In this document: positions 16,115 to 25,000 of the stretch, one piece after another
Numbering within the stretch: the stretch's first letter is position 1
Layout of the letters: each line of letters starts with the position of its first letter
Assembly (NCBI GenBank): GCA_017398725.1
Contig: JAFQFA010000011.1
Location: 62,001-126,000, forward strand
Length of the DNA stretch: 64,000 nucleotides
Source of the DNA: Oscillospiraceae bacterium
GTDB lineage: Bacteria > Bacillota > Clostridia > Oscillospirales > Oscillospiraceae
Direction of reading: 5' to 3'
Notes under the pieces: generated by a model
What the model saw: only the letters and a program-made list of their open reading frames with translations
Databases searched by the model: none
Told to the model about the DNA's origin: nothing
Translations under genes and position numbers: made by a program

Positions 16115-17040
16115 TCGTTTTTCTGCTTTGCCTTTGTCTGTCTTGGCTGCCTTGTTATGCGCAGGCTGCTTCTACGGTAGATGCCAAAGAGCCGATTTCT
16201 CCGGATGAGGATTGTTCATTAACAATATCATACCGTTATGATGGAAAAAGCTTTTCAAACCATCGGGTGTTGCTGTATAAAATCGCGGATGTATCTGCAG
16301 ATTTTCAATATAGCCTCACAGCACCTTTTGCCAATTCCGGTCTGATCCTGAATGGGGTTCAGTCTGTTGGGGAATGGAATGTTATCCGGTCAACGCTTGA
16401 GGCACATATTCTTGCCTACGGTGTGGATGCCGATCTTGCAGGTGCAACCGATCAAGGGGGGCAGGTTTGTTTCCGCGGGTTGAAGCCGGGAATGTATTTA
16501 GCGATCACGGAGCAGGTGCTTGAAAACGATTGGATATATTTGTTTGATTCTGCGCTTGTGGCGTTGCCCGGGCTGGGTACTGACGGCCTGTGGCAGCGGG
16601 AGGTTGCGGTTGTTTCAAAAGCCGAGGCGATTCCTCCGATTGAAGCAGATGAGGAAATTGAGCGCAAGGTTCTAAAGCTGTGGAAGGGAGATGGCGGTCG
16701 TTCCGATCGCCCCCAAAGCATAGAGGTGGAAATATTCCGTGACGGAGTAAGCTATCAAACAGTGATCCTTTCGGAAGAGAATCATTGGACATTTTGCTGG
16801 CAAGCCAAGGATGATGGCGCAGCGTGGAAGGTCGTAGAACGAAATGTGCCTGCCGGGTATACCGTGACGGTACAGGAGCGGGAAACATCCTTTGTTTTGA
16901 CAAACACGCGGCCACCGGACAAGCCGGATACCCCGAAAACTGGTGACACCGCCAATACCATGCTCTACTTTGTGCTTATGAATATATCCGGTATGATGCT
17001 TATCATCTTGGGTGTTGCAGGAAAGAGAAAGCGCGTATGA
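16090..17040 (+). CDS. Minor/anchor pilin with Cna_B-like domain
   Basis: This 316-residue protein is encoded behind AAAGGAGG, and its start lies inside the sortase gene. It has a signal peptide (~1-27), an N-terminal domain with L-K-P-G-M-Y-L-A-I-T-E, a linker, a Cna_B-type beta-sandwich (VLKLWKGDGG ... VPAGYTVTVQE, ~195-275) and the sorting signal TPKTGD (~281-286), followed by a membrane segment and GKRKRV. The sorting motif has Thr where Leu is usual. Its position between two sortase-family genes and its size suit a pilus base subunit that joins the fibre to the cell wall. Confidence 0.75.
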   Translation: MAKRNVAVIVFLLCLCLSWLPCYAQAASTVDAKEPISPDEDCSLTISYRYDGKSFSNHRVLLYKIADVSADFQYSLTAPFANSGLILNGVQSVGEWNVIRSTLEAHILAYGVDADLAGATDQGGQVCFRGLKPGMYLAITEQVLENDWIYLFDSALVALPGLGTDGLWQREVAVVSKAEAIPPIEADEEIERKVLKLWKGDGGRSDRPQSIEVEIFRDGVSYQTVILSEENHWTFCWQAKDDGAAWKVVERNVPAGYTVTVQERETSFVLTNTRPPDKPDTPKTGDTANTMLYFVLMNISGMMLIILGVAGKRKRV

Positions 17041-17627
17041 AGAATCAAAGAAATGGCAGGATGCAGAAAATCTGCGTTCTGGCCGGTGTCAGCTTGCTTG
17101 TCGTTGCCATAGGCGTTATGGTCTTTTGGCAATGGAGCATTCGTACCTCTGCTCAAAAAGCAGAATACTATGTAAATACACTTCGCACAATGATACCGGA
17201 GCCGCAAGGTGCTGCACCGGAAGAACGAAGAGATAATACAATGTCCACACTGTCTTTGGACGGAATAGACTTTGTTGGCCTGTTGGAAATCCCTCGTTAC
17301 GGCTCTGCCCTCCCGGTCTGTGCCGATTGGGGAACGCCTTCTGAGTACCCCTGTCAGTTTTACGGAAGTGTCTACGACCGTACCCTGCAGATCGGAGGAA
17401 CCTCTCAAAAAGGGCAGTACGATTTTTATCGGGAGATCTCAGTAGGAGATGCGATCTATTTCACAGATATGGAAGGGAATCGCTATGCTTATTCTGTAAC
17501 AGCTGTGGAATATGAGAAAAGCGCCGACCAAGCTGCACTGCAGAGAAAAGAATCTTCATTGACTTTATTTATCAAAAATATTTATGCTTTGGAATACATC
17601 ATTGTTTTCTGTGATGTTTTAAGCTGA
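17037..17627 (+). CDS. Sortase-like protein lacking catalytic His, Cys and Arg
   Basis: This 196-residue protein has an N-terminal membrane helix (~12-32) and overlaps the minor pilin gene by ATGA. The core GIDFVGLLEIPRYGSALPV, the segment TLQIGGTSQKGQYDFY and the SVGDAIYFTDMEGNRYAYSV strand follow the sortase fold closely. Where the catalytic His follows G-G it has Thr122, and where T-L-x-x-C is expected it has TLFIK (176-180). The Arg strand reads EYIIVFC. The only nearby Cys (192) is off position. I read it as a pseudo-sortase, perhaps a structural or regulatory partner of SrtC. A terminator follows, closing the operon. Confidence 0.7.
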   Translation: MKNQRNGRMQKICVLAGVSLLVVAIGVMVFWQWSIRTSAQKAEYYVNTLRTMIPEPQGAAPEERRDNTMSTLSLDGIDFVGLLEIPRYGSALPVCADWGTPSEYPCQFYGSVYDRTLQIGGTSQKGQYDFYREISVGDAIYFTDMEGNRYAYSVTAVEYEKSADQAALQRKESSLTLFIKNIYALEYIIVFCDVLS

Positions 17628-17657
17628 TCGGATTTCTTCTTGCTCCAATAGAATGAA

Positions 17658-17684
17658 AAAGCCACCTTAAGGGGTGGCTTTTTT
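17658..17684 (+). terminator. Terminator of the pilus operon
   Basis: AAAGCCACC (17658-17666) pairs with GGTGGCTTT (17673-17681), with a T6 tail. Between here and 17900 there is only a possible promoter (TATACT at 17829-17834) and no gene. Confidence 0.85.
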
Positions 17685-17900
17685 CTTTTCTCCGGGGTAC
17701 GGTGAACGCCGGGATCTGGGAAACAGCGAAGGGAAAAGGGCGGGATTTATTACTAAAAAAGAAGCAAACGGAACGCAAATGTTATAAATGCCATGGGCGA
17801 TAAGCGATTGCACAGCTTTTTCCTGTGCTATACTAAAGTTACCAGTAAAAAGCACAGTTTTCATAGAAAACGTAATATTTTTCCTACAAGGAGGACAAAT

Positions 17901-18525
17901 ATGGCAAAAATAATGACTGTTTCCGATGCGGTAAAGGCCTATGTTAAGGACGGCGCAACGATCACCTTTGGCGGTTCTGCACATCCGGAGGAAGTTTTCC
18001 CTCACGATTGAACAGGAATTTTTGTCCACCGGACATCCCAACAACCTGATATTGCTGTATTGCGCAGGTATGGGTGACGGAAAGGAAAAGGGGCTGAACC
18101 ATTTTGGCCACGAGGGATTGGTGACCAAGGAAAAGATCACCGAAGAGGAAAAAGAGAATATTCTTTCCAGATTGACCGGAACCACGGATATCCGCATGGC
18201 AGAAGACTGCGACATGGTGGTGGAAGCACCGGGCTTTGTTGTAAATCGAATCTTGATTCCTATGGTAAATGAAGCCTTCGGGATCATGGCGGAAGGGATC
18301 GCAAGCCCGGAAGATATCGATCAGGCCATGATGCTGGGCGCCAATCACCCCATGGGCCCCTTGGCACTGGGCGATCTGATCGGCATGGATGTTTGTCTGG
18401 CGATCATGGATGTCCTTTATAACGAAACCGGAGATACCAAATACCGCGCCCATAGCCTTATGCGTAAGTATGTCAGAGCCGGCTGGCTTGGCAGAAAAAC
18501 CGGAAGAGGCGTTTATCAGTATTGA
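17901..18525 (+). pseudogene. Chimeric remnant: CoA-transferase fragment joined to 3-hydroxybutyryl-CoA dehydrogenase fragments
   Basis: With a good AAGGAGG site and ATG, the first 36 codons read like the N-terminus of a 3-oxoacid/acetate CoA-transferase ([20 protein letters not shown]) and stop at 18011. The continuation is in another frame: [19 protein letters not shown] and [18 protein letters not shown], still CoA-transferase. It then turns directly into 3-hydroxybutyryl-CoA dehydrogenase sequence ([20 protein letters not shown]), lacks the middle of that enzyme after MVVEA, and resumes with [16 protein letters not shown] through to the normal C-terminus [11 protein letters not shown]. 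At least one frameshift and two deletions are needed, so it is a decayed piece of a butyrate-type pathway. Confidence 0.85.
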
Positions 18526-18534
18526 TCCAACGAA

Positions 18535-18570
18535 GAAGCGAACAGATTTTCATCTGTTCGCTTCTCTTTG
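18535..18570 (+). terminator. Terminator after the chimeric pseudogene
   Basis: A 13-bp perfect stem, GAAGCGAACAGAT (18535-18547) with its complement (18552-18564), has a TTTC loop. The rest of 18570-18800 shows no gene. Confidence 0.8.
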
Positions 18571-18806
18571 TGTAAAGAAAACCGCCGGCGAAAGAAATGC
18601 CGGACAGAAATTGCGGGCGGGATAAAAATATTTGCAGAAAAATCGGGAAAAATGTTGTTTGCTGTGAAAAGATGTGATACACTAAACAGAATACGAGATG
18701 CTTTGGCACCGTTCGTTTTTTTCTAGGATGTAATCGATTGGTTTATTAAAAAAGACCGCATATTTTTTTACATAAAGACCGCCCCCGGGTGGCATGAGGT
18801 GTTTCC

Positions 18807-19025
18807 ATGAAAGTGATTTTGGAAAATGCGCTTCCGATTGTGGCGCTTGTGGCGATGACATTGTCTTTCCGCCTGTTTCACGACAAAACAAGATTTAAGA
18901 AGGTTTGGCTGATCTGTGATGTGCTGGCGCATATTGCGCTGGTTGGTTTTCTGTTGTATGTGGACGCGACGATGGAGGAGCTTCTGCTCGTTCTGCTTGC
19001 GACTTTGGCGATCGGACTGGCGTAA
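18807..19025 (+). CDS. Small two-helix membrane protein before MBOAT
   Basis: This 72-residue protein has two predicted membrane helices (~8-20 and ~33-52, the third hydrophobic stretch ~57-71 being shorter). It starts 16 bases upstream of the MBOAT gene frame and has a GAGGTG ribosome binding site. Small hydrophobic proteins of this kind accompany AlgI/DltB-type acyltransferases, for example DltX beside DltB, and might stabilise the complex. The resemblance is positional; no sequence family was recognised. Confidence 0.55.
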   Translation: MKVILENALPIVALVAMTLSFRLFHDKTRFKKVWLICDVLAHIALVGFLLYVDATMEELLLVLLATLAIGLA

Positions 19026-19040
19026 GGTGGGAGACGGATT

Positions 19041-20501
19041 ATGGTATTCAATTCTTTTGGCTTTTTGATTTTTTATCCCATCGTTTTGCTGTTGTATTTT
19101 ATTCTGCCCAAGAGACTGAGCTGGATCATGCTGCTCTTGGCCAGCTATTATTTCTATATCAGCTGGAATGTGGAGCTGATCTATCTGATCGTGTTCACCA
19201 CATTGATCTCTTGGGTCAGCGCCATGCTGATTGAGCACACCCGAAAGCAAGGCGTCAGAAAGCTGTTTTTAGTGCTGACATTGGTTACCTGTCTTGGTGT
19301 GCTGTTCTTCTATAAGTATTTTAACTTTCTGTCTGACTCTGTGGTGGAGACCCTCAAGGTCTTTGGTATCGGCGCAAATCCTTTCAATCTGGACCTGATC
19401 CTTCCGGTGGGTATTTCCTTTTATACCTTCCAGACCCTGTCCTATGTGATCGATGTGTACCGGGGAGATGTGAAAACCGAGCGCAATTTCTTCTTTTATG
19501 CGTTGTATGTTTCCTTCTTTCCCCAGCTGGTTGCAGGCCCCATCGAACGGCCCAACAACCTGATCCCGCAGCTCCATGCCCGGCACAGACCCACTTGGGA
19601 GAACACGCGCAACGGCCTGCGCAAAATGCTGATCGGTTTCTTTAAGAAGGTTGTGGTAGCGGACTTGCTTGCTACCTATGTCAATGCAGTGTATAACGAT
19701 GTTGCCAATGCTACCGGTCTGGGTGTTCTCATTGCAACTGTGCTGTTTGCCATTCAGATCTATTGCGACTTTGCCGGTTATACCGATATTGCCATCGGTT
19801 GCGCGGAGATCATGGGCATCAAACTGATGCAGAACTTCAACCGTCCTTACATTGCCCAGAGTATTCAGGAATTCTGGCGCCGCTGGCATATCTCCCTGTC
19901 TACATGGTTCAAGGACTATATCTATGTTCCGTTGGGCGGCAGCCGTTGTGCCAAGTGGAAGAATATGCGCAACATCTTGATCGTTTTTTCTGTGTCGGGA
20001 CTTTGGCACGGCGCCGCATGGACGTTTGTAATCTGGGGCACGCTCCATGGCCTGTATCAGGTTATCGGCAAGCTGCTCAAGCCGTTGCGCAGCAAGATGC
20101 TGGAAAGAATGCATTTGGCAGAAGATGCCAAGGGCGTTCAGTATCTGCGGCAGGCAGTGACCTTTGCCCTTGTTTGCTTTGCGTGGATCTTCTTCCGTGC
20201 CAACAGCACGGCAGACGCCATGCTGCTGGTCAAGAAGCTCTTTACCGATTGGAGCCTGTCCGGTGCTTATTTCCGCACGACCATTGACCATATGGGCCTG
20301 ACGATGATCACTGCGCTGATTTCTGCCTTGTCCATCTACATTATGAACCGTATGGATATCAACCAGCTCCGTTTGGCCCATGACGGGGATGGCGCGGTTC
20401 CTGTTTTCCGCTATGCCTATGTGGTTTGGGTCATTGCCATTGCATGGCTGCTTTTGCTGGCGGGTGACGGAGCGAGCTCCTTCATCTACTTCCAGTTCTG
20501 A
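19041..20501 (+). CDS. MBOAT-family membrane O-acyltransferase (AlgI/DltB-like)
   Basis: This 486-residue polytopic protein has about ten membrane helices. Diagnostic regions are LPVGISFYTFQTLSYVIDVY (~116-135), FFPQLVAGPIERP (~158-170), NFNRPYIAQSIQEFWRRWH (~271-289) and the catalytic-histidine helix GLWHGAAWTFVIWG with His323. Such enzymes pass acetyl groups across the membrane to an extracellular SGNH partner that acetylates a polysaccharide. Two SGNH-like proteins are encoded directly downstream (gaps of 19 and 24 bases), so it is the transporter half of a cell-surface O-acetylation system. The substrate glycan is unknown. Confidence 0.88.
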   Translation: MVFNSFGFLIFYPIVLLLYFILPKRLSWIMLLLASYYFYISWNVELIYLIVFTTLISWVSAMLIEHTRKQGVRKLFLVLTLVTCLGVLFFYKYFNFLSDSVVETLKVFGIGANPFNLDLILPVGISFYTFQTLSYVIDVYRGDVKTERNFFFYALYVSFFPQLVAGPIERPNNLIPQLHARHRPTWENTRNGLRKMLIGFFKKVVVADLLATYVNAVYNDVANATGLGVLIATVLFAIQIYCDFAGYTDIAIGCAEIMGIKLMQNFNRPYIAQSIQEFWRRWHISLSTWFKDYIYVPLGGSRCAKWKNMRNILIVFSVSGLWHGAAWTFVIWGTLHGLYQVIGKLLKPLRSKMLERMHLAEDAKGVQYLRQAVTFALVCFAWIFFRANSTADAMLLVKKLFTDWSLSGAYFRTTIDHMGLTMITALISALSIYIMNRMDINQLRLAHDGDGAVPVFRYAYVVWVIAIAWLLLLAGDGASSFIYFQF

Positions 20502-20520
20502 CAGAGGAGGTTCGGATCTG

Positions 20521-21960
20521 ATGAACAATCTGAAAAACTGGGTCAAGCTGATTGCCTTGGCGCTGGCGGTCCTGATCCCCTTTGGCGCCATTGCCTGCGT
20601 TGCTGCCATTGCGCCTCCGGTCTACGGCCAGACCTTTTTGGGCGAACTTTCTCCCAAATTTGACCGCCTGAATGAGATCAATGAACCGAAGATCATTGTG
20701 GTAGGCGGTTCGAGTGTTGCCTTCGGTCTGGATTCCCAGCTCCTTGCGCAGCATGTTGGAATGCCTGTTGTAAACTTCGGCCTTTACGCAACCCTTGGTA
20801 CCAAGATCATGATGGATCTTTCCAAGGCAAACGTAAATGCGGGGGATATCGTGGTTCTGGCACCCGAGATGGATGCGCAGACGTTGTCTCTTTATTTTAA
20901 TGCAGAGGCGGCGCTGCAGGGTATGGAGAGCGATTGGAGCATGCTTCGCTATATCCCTACGGAAAACTATTCCGATCTGGCGGGGGGTGTCTATGAATAT
21001 ATCACCGCGAAGATCCGGTATTTGCGCAACGGTCTAATTGATCCTGCAGGCGTTTACAATCGGGATTCCTTTAATGAATACGGTGATATTGTATATCCGC
21101 GTCCCCACAACACCATGCTTCTGGGCTATGATCCCACCAAGATGATCGAACTGACACCGGCACTTTTCGATCAGGAATTCATCGATTATGTCAATGAATA
21201 TACCGCCTACTGCCAGCGGCAGGGCGCAACAGTCTATTTTAGCTTCCCCCCCATGAATGCCGGAGCAGTACCCCTTTCCAATACCGAAGAGTCGCTGTTT
21301 GACTTCTACTGCTATCTGTATGAAAACCTGTCTTGTAAGGTTATTGGCAATGTCAATGATTACATCATCGAAGAGAACTACTTCTATGACAGTAATTTTC
21401 ACCTGAATGACAGCGGCGTAATCCTGCGCACCTCTCTGCTGGCCCATGATATTAACCGGGCCCGGGGCATTCCCACCCAGATCTGTATTGAGGTCCCCGA
21501 AGCCCCCGAGCGCCCTGTATCCGAGGAGATTCTGGCTGAAACCGATGCTCTGTTTGCGTCTCATTTCACCTATGTGGAATACGGTGGTGGTTATGCCATC
21601 AGTGGCGTCAGCGAGGAGGGCAAGAAGCTTGCCGCATTGACCGTTCCCGGTTCTTATGAGGGCAAGGCGGTTTTGGCAATTGAGAAGAATGCCTTTTCCG
21701 GCTGTGAGAATTTGACGAAGATCACCATCAACAAAAACATCGTTCAGCTGATGGACGGTGCCTTTGCCGATTGCCCGAAACTGGCAAAGATCTACGTCAT
21801 CCGCGACAGCGCCGAAGGACTGGGTGTTGGTGACGGTGCCTTTGAAGGGGCTGCAAACGGTGTCCGGATGGTGCTGACCACGCAGGAATCCTTTGAATCT
21901 TTTGTGGCAGATTATTTCTGGAGTCAATACGGCGAATATATGATTCTGGAACAGATGTAA
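20521..21960 (+). CDS. SGNH-hydrolase-like acyltransferase with C-terminal BspA-type LRR
   Basis: This 479-residue protein has an N-terminal membrane anchor (~8-30). Residues ~55-340 form an SGNH/GDSL-like domain: IIVVGGSSVAFGLDS with the nucleophile-type Ser, and the C-terminal block YDSNFHLNDSG with the Asp/His pair. The last ~130 residues hold leucine-rich repeats of the BspA/LRR_5 type (AIEKNAFSGCENLTKITI, MDGAFADCPKLAKIYV). It starts at the ATG at 20521 after GGAGG, in line with the MBOAT gene. It probably takes acetyl groups from the MBOAT protein outside the membrane and transfers them to a surface polymer, with the LRR part serving for binding. Confidence 0.75.
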   Translation: MNNLKNWVKLIALALAVLIPFGAIACVAAIAPPVYGQTFLGELSPKFDRLNEINEPKIIVVGGSSVAFGLDSQLLAQHVGMPVVNFGLYATLGTKIMMDLSKANVNAGDIVVLAPEMDAQTLSLYFNAEAALQGMESDWSMLRYIPTENYSDLAGGVYEYITAKIRYLRNGLIDPAGVYNRDSFNEYGDIVYPRPHNTMLLGYDPTKMIELTPALFDQEFIDYVNEYTAYCQRQGATVYFSFPPMNAGAVPLSNTEESLFDFYCYLYENLSCKVIGNVNDYIIEENYFYDSNFHLNDSGVILRTSLLAHDINRARGIPTQICIEVPEAPERPVSEEILAETDALFASHFTYVEYGGGYAISGVSEEGKKLAALTVPGSYEGKAVLAIEKNAFSGCENLTKITINKNIVQLMDGAFADCPKLAKIYVIRDSAEGLGVGDGAFEGAANGVRMVLTTQESFESFVADYFWSQYGEYMILEQM

Positions 21961-21984
21961 CCGGTTTGGAAGGAAGAAACTCGA

Positions 21985-24042
21985 ATGAAAAAATTTTGGT
22001 TATCACTTCTTTTGGTTCTGTCCGCCGTCCTGATCTTCACCGGATGCGGGATGCTTGCGGATTGGATCCCCATGAAAGATCATTCCCATGAAAACAAGCA
22101 GCCGATGACGGTGGATGTCATGCTTCAGGAGAATGAGGAAATCACCATTTTGGGAAAAAATCCCGTGTCCGTGGAGGTTGGCACAGATGCTTCCTTTGCT
22201 GTCAAGGTCCGGGATGGCTATAAAATCGAGACGCTGGGGCAGGGGGCTGTGTATGAAAAAGGCACCGTGACACTGGCGGGGGTAAAATTTCCCACAACGG
22301 TGGAAGCTTCCACCCGTTTGCTGAAGGATTTTACAATCGAGATCAATAATGACAGCGAAAAGGGTGCACTTACTGCCAATGTAGAATCGGGCACGATCCG
22401 CGAGGATACAGAGGTAAGATTGAATGTTACCCCTTCCAAGGATCTTGTTTTCCTAGGCTATTCGGTTGGGGCGCCCCGTTCCGACGGGGGGGGCATCGTT
22501 TGCACTTCCGCGGAATACACCTTTACCATGACCGAAGATACGGTGCTGTACACGAACTATTACAAAGTCGGTAGCGGCAGATTGGTTCTTTACGATGGTA
22601 ACGGCGCAAAGGAAGGCGTGCAGTACTATGTCTTCGATAATGATTCTCCTTATATCGGCCCGAACGCACTGGCCAATAAAGGGCAGTTTACCCGGGAGGG
22701 CCATGTGCTGTACGGCTATAATACCGAGCCGGACGGAAGCGGTACCTACTACGGCCCCGGCTGGTCTGTGATCCTGCCGGAGGACAAGAAGGCGACCTTG
22801 ACACTGTATGCCCAGTGGTTGCCCGTAACGGAGAAGGAAGCGTTTACCTACACCGTGGCAGGCAAGGGAATCACCATCACCGGTTATCAGGGCGACCATG
22901 AGACGTTGGTTGTTCCGGAGTCCATTGACGGAAAACCAGTGGTGAAGATTGCCGAAAATGCCTTCTGTAACGGAAAATTCAAGACACTGTATTTATCCCG
23001 CAATTTGAAGACCATCGAGAAAAAAGCATTTCAGGATTGCCAGTCGCTGACAACACTTTATCTGTGTGACACCCCCTCCTCTATGCCGGATGCTGCCTTC
23101 ACCAATTGCAATGCGCTGCAGAAGCTCAACATGCTGGCTTGTATCGACCCCCGTTATTCCAACGACAATGAGGGTATGTACAAGATCAAATATCAGCGTC
23201 TGCTGACTGCACAGGGGAAGAAGATCATCTTCCAAGCAGGTTCCAATGTGGCCTATGGTCTCGATATTCCCACCATCCATACCATGCTGGACAATGCCTA
23301 TGCAGGCGTCAATTTCGGAGCGCGGCAGAGTTCTCCTTCCGTTTTCTTTGTGGAGGTGGCTGCGGCCCATATGAATCCCGGCGATATCATGGTGCTTTGT
23401 CCCGAATATCATAAGTATCAGTATGGTCATAACGAGATGAACACCATCGCATGGCAGATCTTCGAGGGCGCGTACAATGCCTTTGCTGATGTGGATATCC
23501 GCAATTATACCAAGGTGTTTTCTTCTTTTGCGGCGTTCAATACCAACCGTTACAGGTCTTCTGTGCATGGATATGAGAAGTATGACACCATTGGAGGAAA
23601 GCCCTCTGTTACCAAGTTTGGCGTGTACAATGTGAAGCACAACGGCCAAACTGCGGGGCTGAAGAGCGATATCGAAAGATGGAAGGCGGGCAAGGACTTG
23701 GTGGCACTGGACCTAAAGCTGCTTTCCGGGAACTATACTGCAAATATGAGCCGCGCCTTTGATCTGATCCTTGCCAAAGGCGGCAAGGTGTATATCTCCT
23801 TCCCTACGATTTTGAAGGAGGCGGTGGTGAAATCCCATCGGTCGAAAGACCATTTGCAGAAATTCAAAGCGGCTGTCATGGAGACATTCCCCCAAGCAGC
23901 GGTCATTTCTGATCCCGGCGCATTCATTATGGACAAGAGCTTGTTTTACAATTCCCATTACCATCTGACGACTGCAGCCTCCAAAACCCGCGCCAAGATG
24001 CTGGCGAAGGATATTCTGGCGCAGTTTGCAAAAGAACAGTAA
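21985..24042 (+). CDS. Lipoprotein with repeat domain, LRR and SGNH-like domain
   Basis: This 685-residue protein has a lipoprotein signal ending LIFTGC (Cys ~21). Residues ~40-190 are beta-rich. A beta-grasp/InlB-B-repeat-like segment (GHVLYGYNTEPDGSG...LTLYAQWLPV, ~235-275) is followed by BspA-type LRR (~300-375) and then an SGNH-like domain (IIFQAGSNVAYGLD ... FYNSHYHLTTAASKTRAK). The domain order is the reverse of its upstream neighbour. In the last block the usual Asp is Asn/Ser (YNSHYH), so activity may be altered. It is the third or fourth gene of the O-acetylation operon and is followed by a large hairpin. Confidence 0.7.
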   Translation: MKKFWLSLLLVLSAVLIFTGCGMLADWIPMKDHSHENKQPMTVDVMLQENEEITILGKNPVSVEVGTDASFAVKVRDGYKIETLGQGAVYEKGTVTLAGVKFPTTVEASTRLLKDFTIEINNDSEKGALTANVESGTIREDTEVRLNVTPSKDLVFLGYSVGAPRSDGGGIVCTSAEYTFTMTEDTVLYTNYYKVGSGRLVLYDGNGAKEGVQYYVFDNDSPYIGPNALANKGQFTREGHVLYGYNTEPDGSGTYYGPGWSVILPEDKKATLTLYAQWLPVTEKEAFTYTVAGKGITITGYQGDHETLVVPESIDGKPVVKIAENAFCNGKFKTLYLSRNLKTIEKKAFQDCQSLTTLYLCDTPSSMPDAAFTNCNALQKLNMLACIDPRYSNDNEGMYKIKYQRLLTAQGKKIIFQAGSNVAYGLDIPTIHTMLDNAYAGVNFGARQSSPSVFFVEVAAAHMNPGDIMVLCPEYHKYQYGHNEMNTIAWQIFEGAYNAFADVDIRNYTKVFSSFAAFNTNRYRSSVHGYEKYDTIGGKPSVTKFGVYNVKHNGQTAGLKSDIERWKAGKDLVALDLKLLSGNYTANMSRAFDLILAKGGKVYISFPTILKEAVVKSHRSKDHLQKFKAAVMETFPQAAVISDPGAFIMDKSLFYNSHYHLTTAASKTRAKMLAKDILAQFAKEQ

Positions 24043-24050
24043 AAATCAAT

Positions 24051-24118
24051 TTTGCCCTTGGCATTCGTCGCCTTTCTCCGGAATGGAGAAAAGCGGGTTT
24101 GCCAAGGGCAAATGCTTT
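24051..24118. terminator. Large terminator-like hairpin
   Basis: TTTGCCCTTGGC (24051-24062) is inverted at 24101-24112, with an inner CTTTCTCC / GGAGAAAG stem. It closes the rightward O-acetylation operon. The leftward dehydrogenase gene ends at 24217. Bases 24119-24216 show no gene. Confidence 0.7.
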
Positions 24119-24216
24119 GTCACAGAGGAAACCAAACAGCCGTTGTAACATAGCCTGCTGATTGACCATCCCTTCTGTGAAAATCCAGAAATATAGGGTT
24201 GCCCGCCGGTAAAAAA

Positions 24217-24999
24217 TTACCGGCGGTTATCTTTGCCTTTAAGATCTCCGTAAACTGGGGTGGCCAACCCGAAGCCCCCGGAAACGGCGAGGATCTGACC
24301 GGTGGTATAAGCGGAAGCGTCGCTGGCAAAGTAACAGACCGCTTCCGCGATTTCCTCCGGCAGTCCCATGCGGCGCAAGGGGATGTGCCGCAAAAACAGA
24401 TTCCGGAAATCGGTAGACAGGTGCTTTTCCACCGCTTCCGTAGCGGTCATGCCCGGAAGAACAGCGTTGCACCGGATATGGTGCTGGGCCTCCTGCACGG
24501 CGATCAACTTGGTTAAGTGGTTGATCGCCGCTTTGCTGGTGCCGTAGGCTACCTGCGAAATGTCCGGCACCTGACCGCCCACAGAGGAGATGTTGATGAT
24601 ACTGCCGCCTTGCTTTGCCATGTGCTTGACCGCAGCCTGACTTGCCATAAAAACACTTCTCAAGTTTAAATTCACGGTATCCAGAAAAACCTGCGGTTCT
24701 GTATTGGCAAAATCCAAGTCCTTGGTTGGGTTGGATGTGCCGAAATTGTTGACCAGTACATCAATGCCTCCGGCATCATGGACAACATCCTCTACCATGG
24801 AAGAAAACGTTTCCGGTTTGGTGGCATCGTTGTACACACATTTTACGCCGGTGAAAGTATTTGCGATCTCCCGTGCCCGGTCCATATCCCGGGCAGCCAT
24901 ATAGACCCGCGCCCCTTCTTGGGCGCATTTTTTTACAATGGCAAGGCCGATGCCTCGGGTGGAGGCGGTCACAAGAACGATTTTATCCTTTAATCTCAT
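24217..24999 (-). CDS. SDR oxidoreductase, probable 7alpha-hydroxysteroid dehydrogenase
   Basis: This 260-residue classical short-chain dehydrogenase has a cofactor loop TASTRGIG (11-18), NNFG at ~84-87, Ser138/139, and Tyr152-x3-Lys156 as the catalytic set. The stretch from QVPDISQVAYGTSKAAIN through IRCNAVLPGMTATEAVE, PLRRMGLPEEIAEAV and the end GGFGLATPVYGDL is strikingly like clostridial NADP-dependent 7alpha-hydroxysteroid dehydrogenases as I remember them, including the unusual TSTRG/TASTRG loop and the final TP-x-Y. That enzyme oxidises the 7alpha-hydroxyl of bile acids. It follows an MFS gene by one base and is translated from a site inside that gene. Another SDR substrate remains possible. 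Confidence 0.7.
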   Translation of the reverse strand: MRLKDKIVLVTASTRGIGLAIVKKCAQEGARVYMAARDMDRAREIANTFTGVKCVYNDATKPETFSSMVEDVVHDAGGIDVLVNNFGTSNPTKDLDFANTEPQVFLDTVNLNLRSVFMASQAAVKHMAKQGGSIINISSVGGQVPDISQVAYGTSKAAINHLTKLIAVQEAQHHIRCNAVLPGMTATEAVEKHLSTDFRNLFLRHIPLRRMGLPEEIAEAVCYFASDASAYTTGQILAVSGGFGLATPVYGDLKGKDNRR

Positions 25000-25000
25000 T

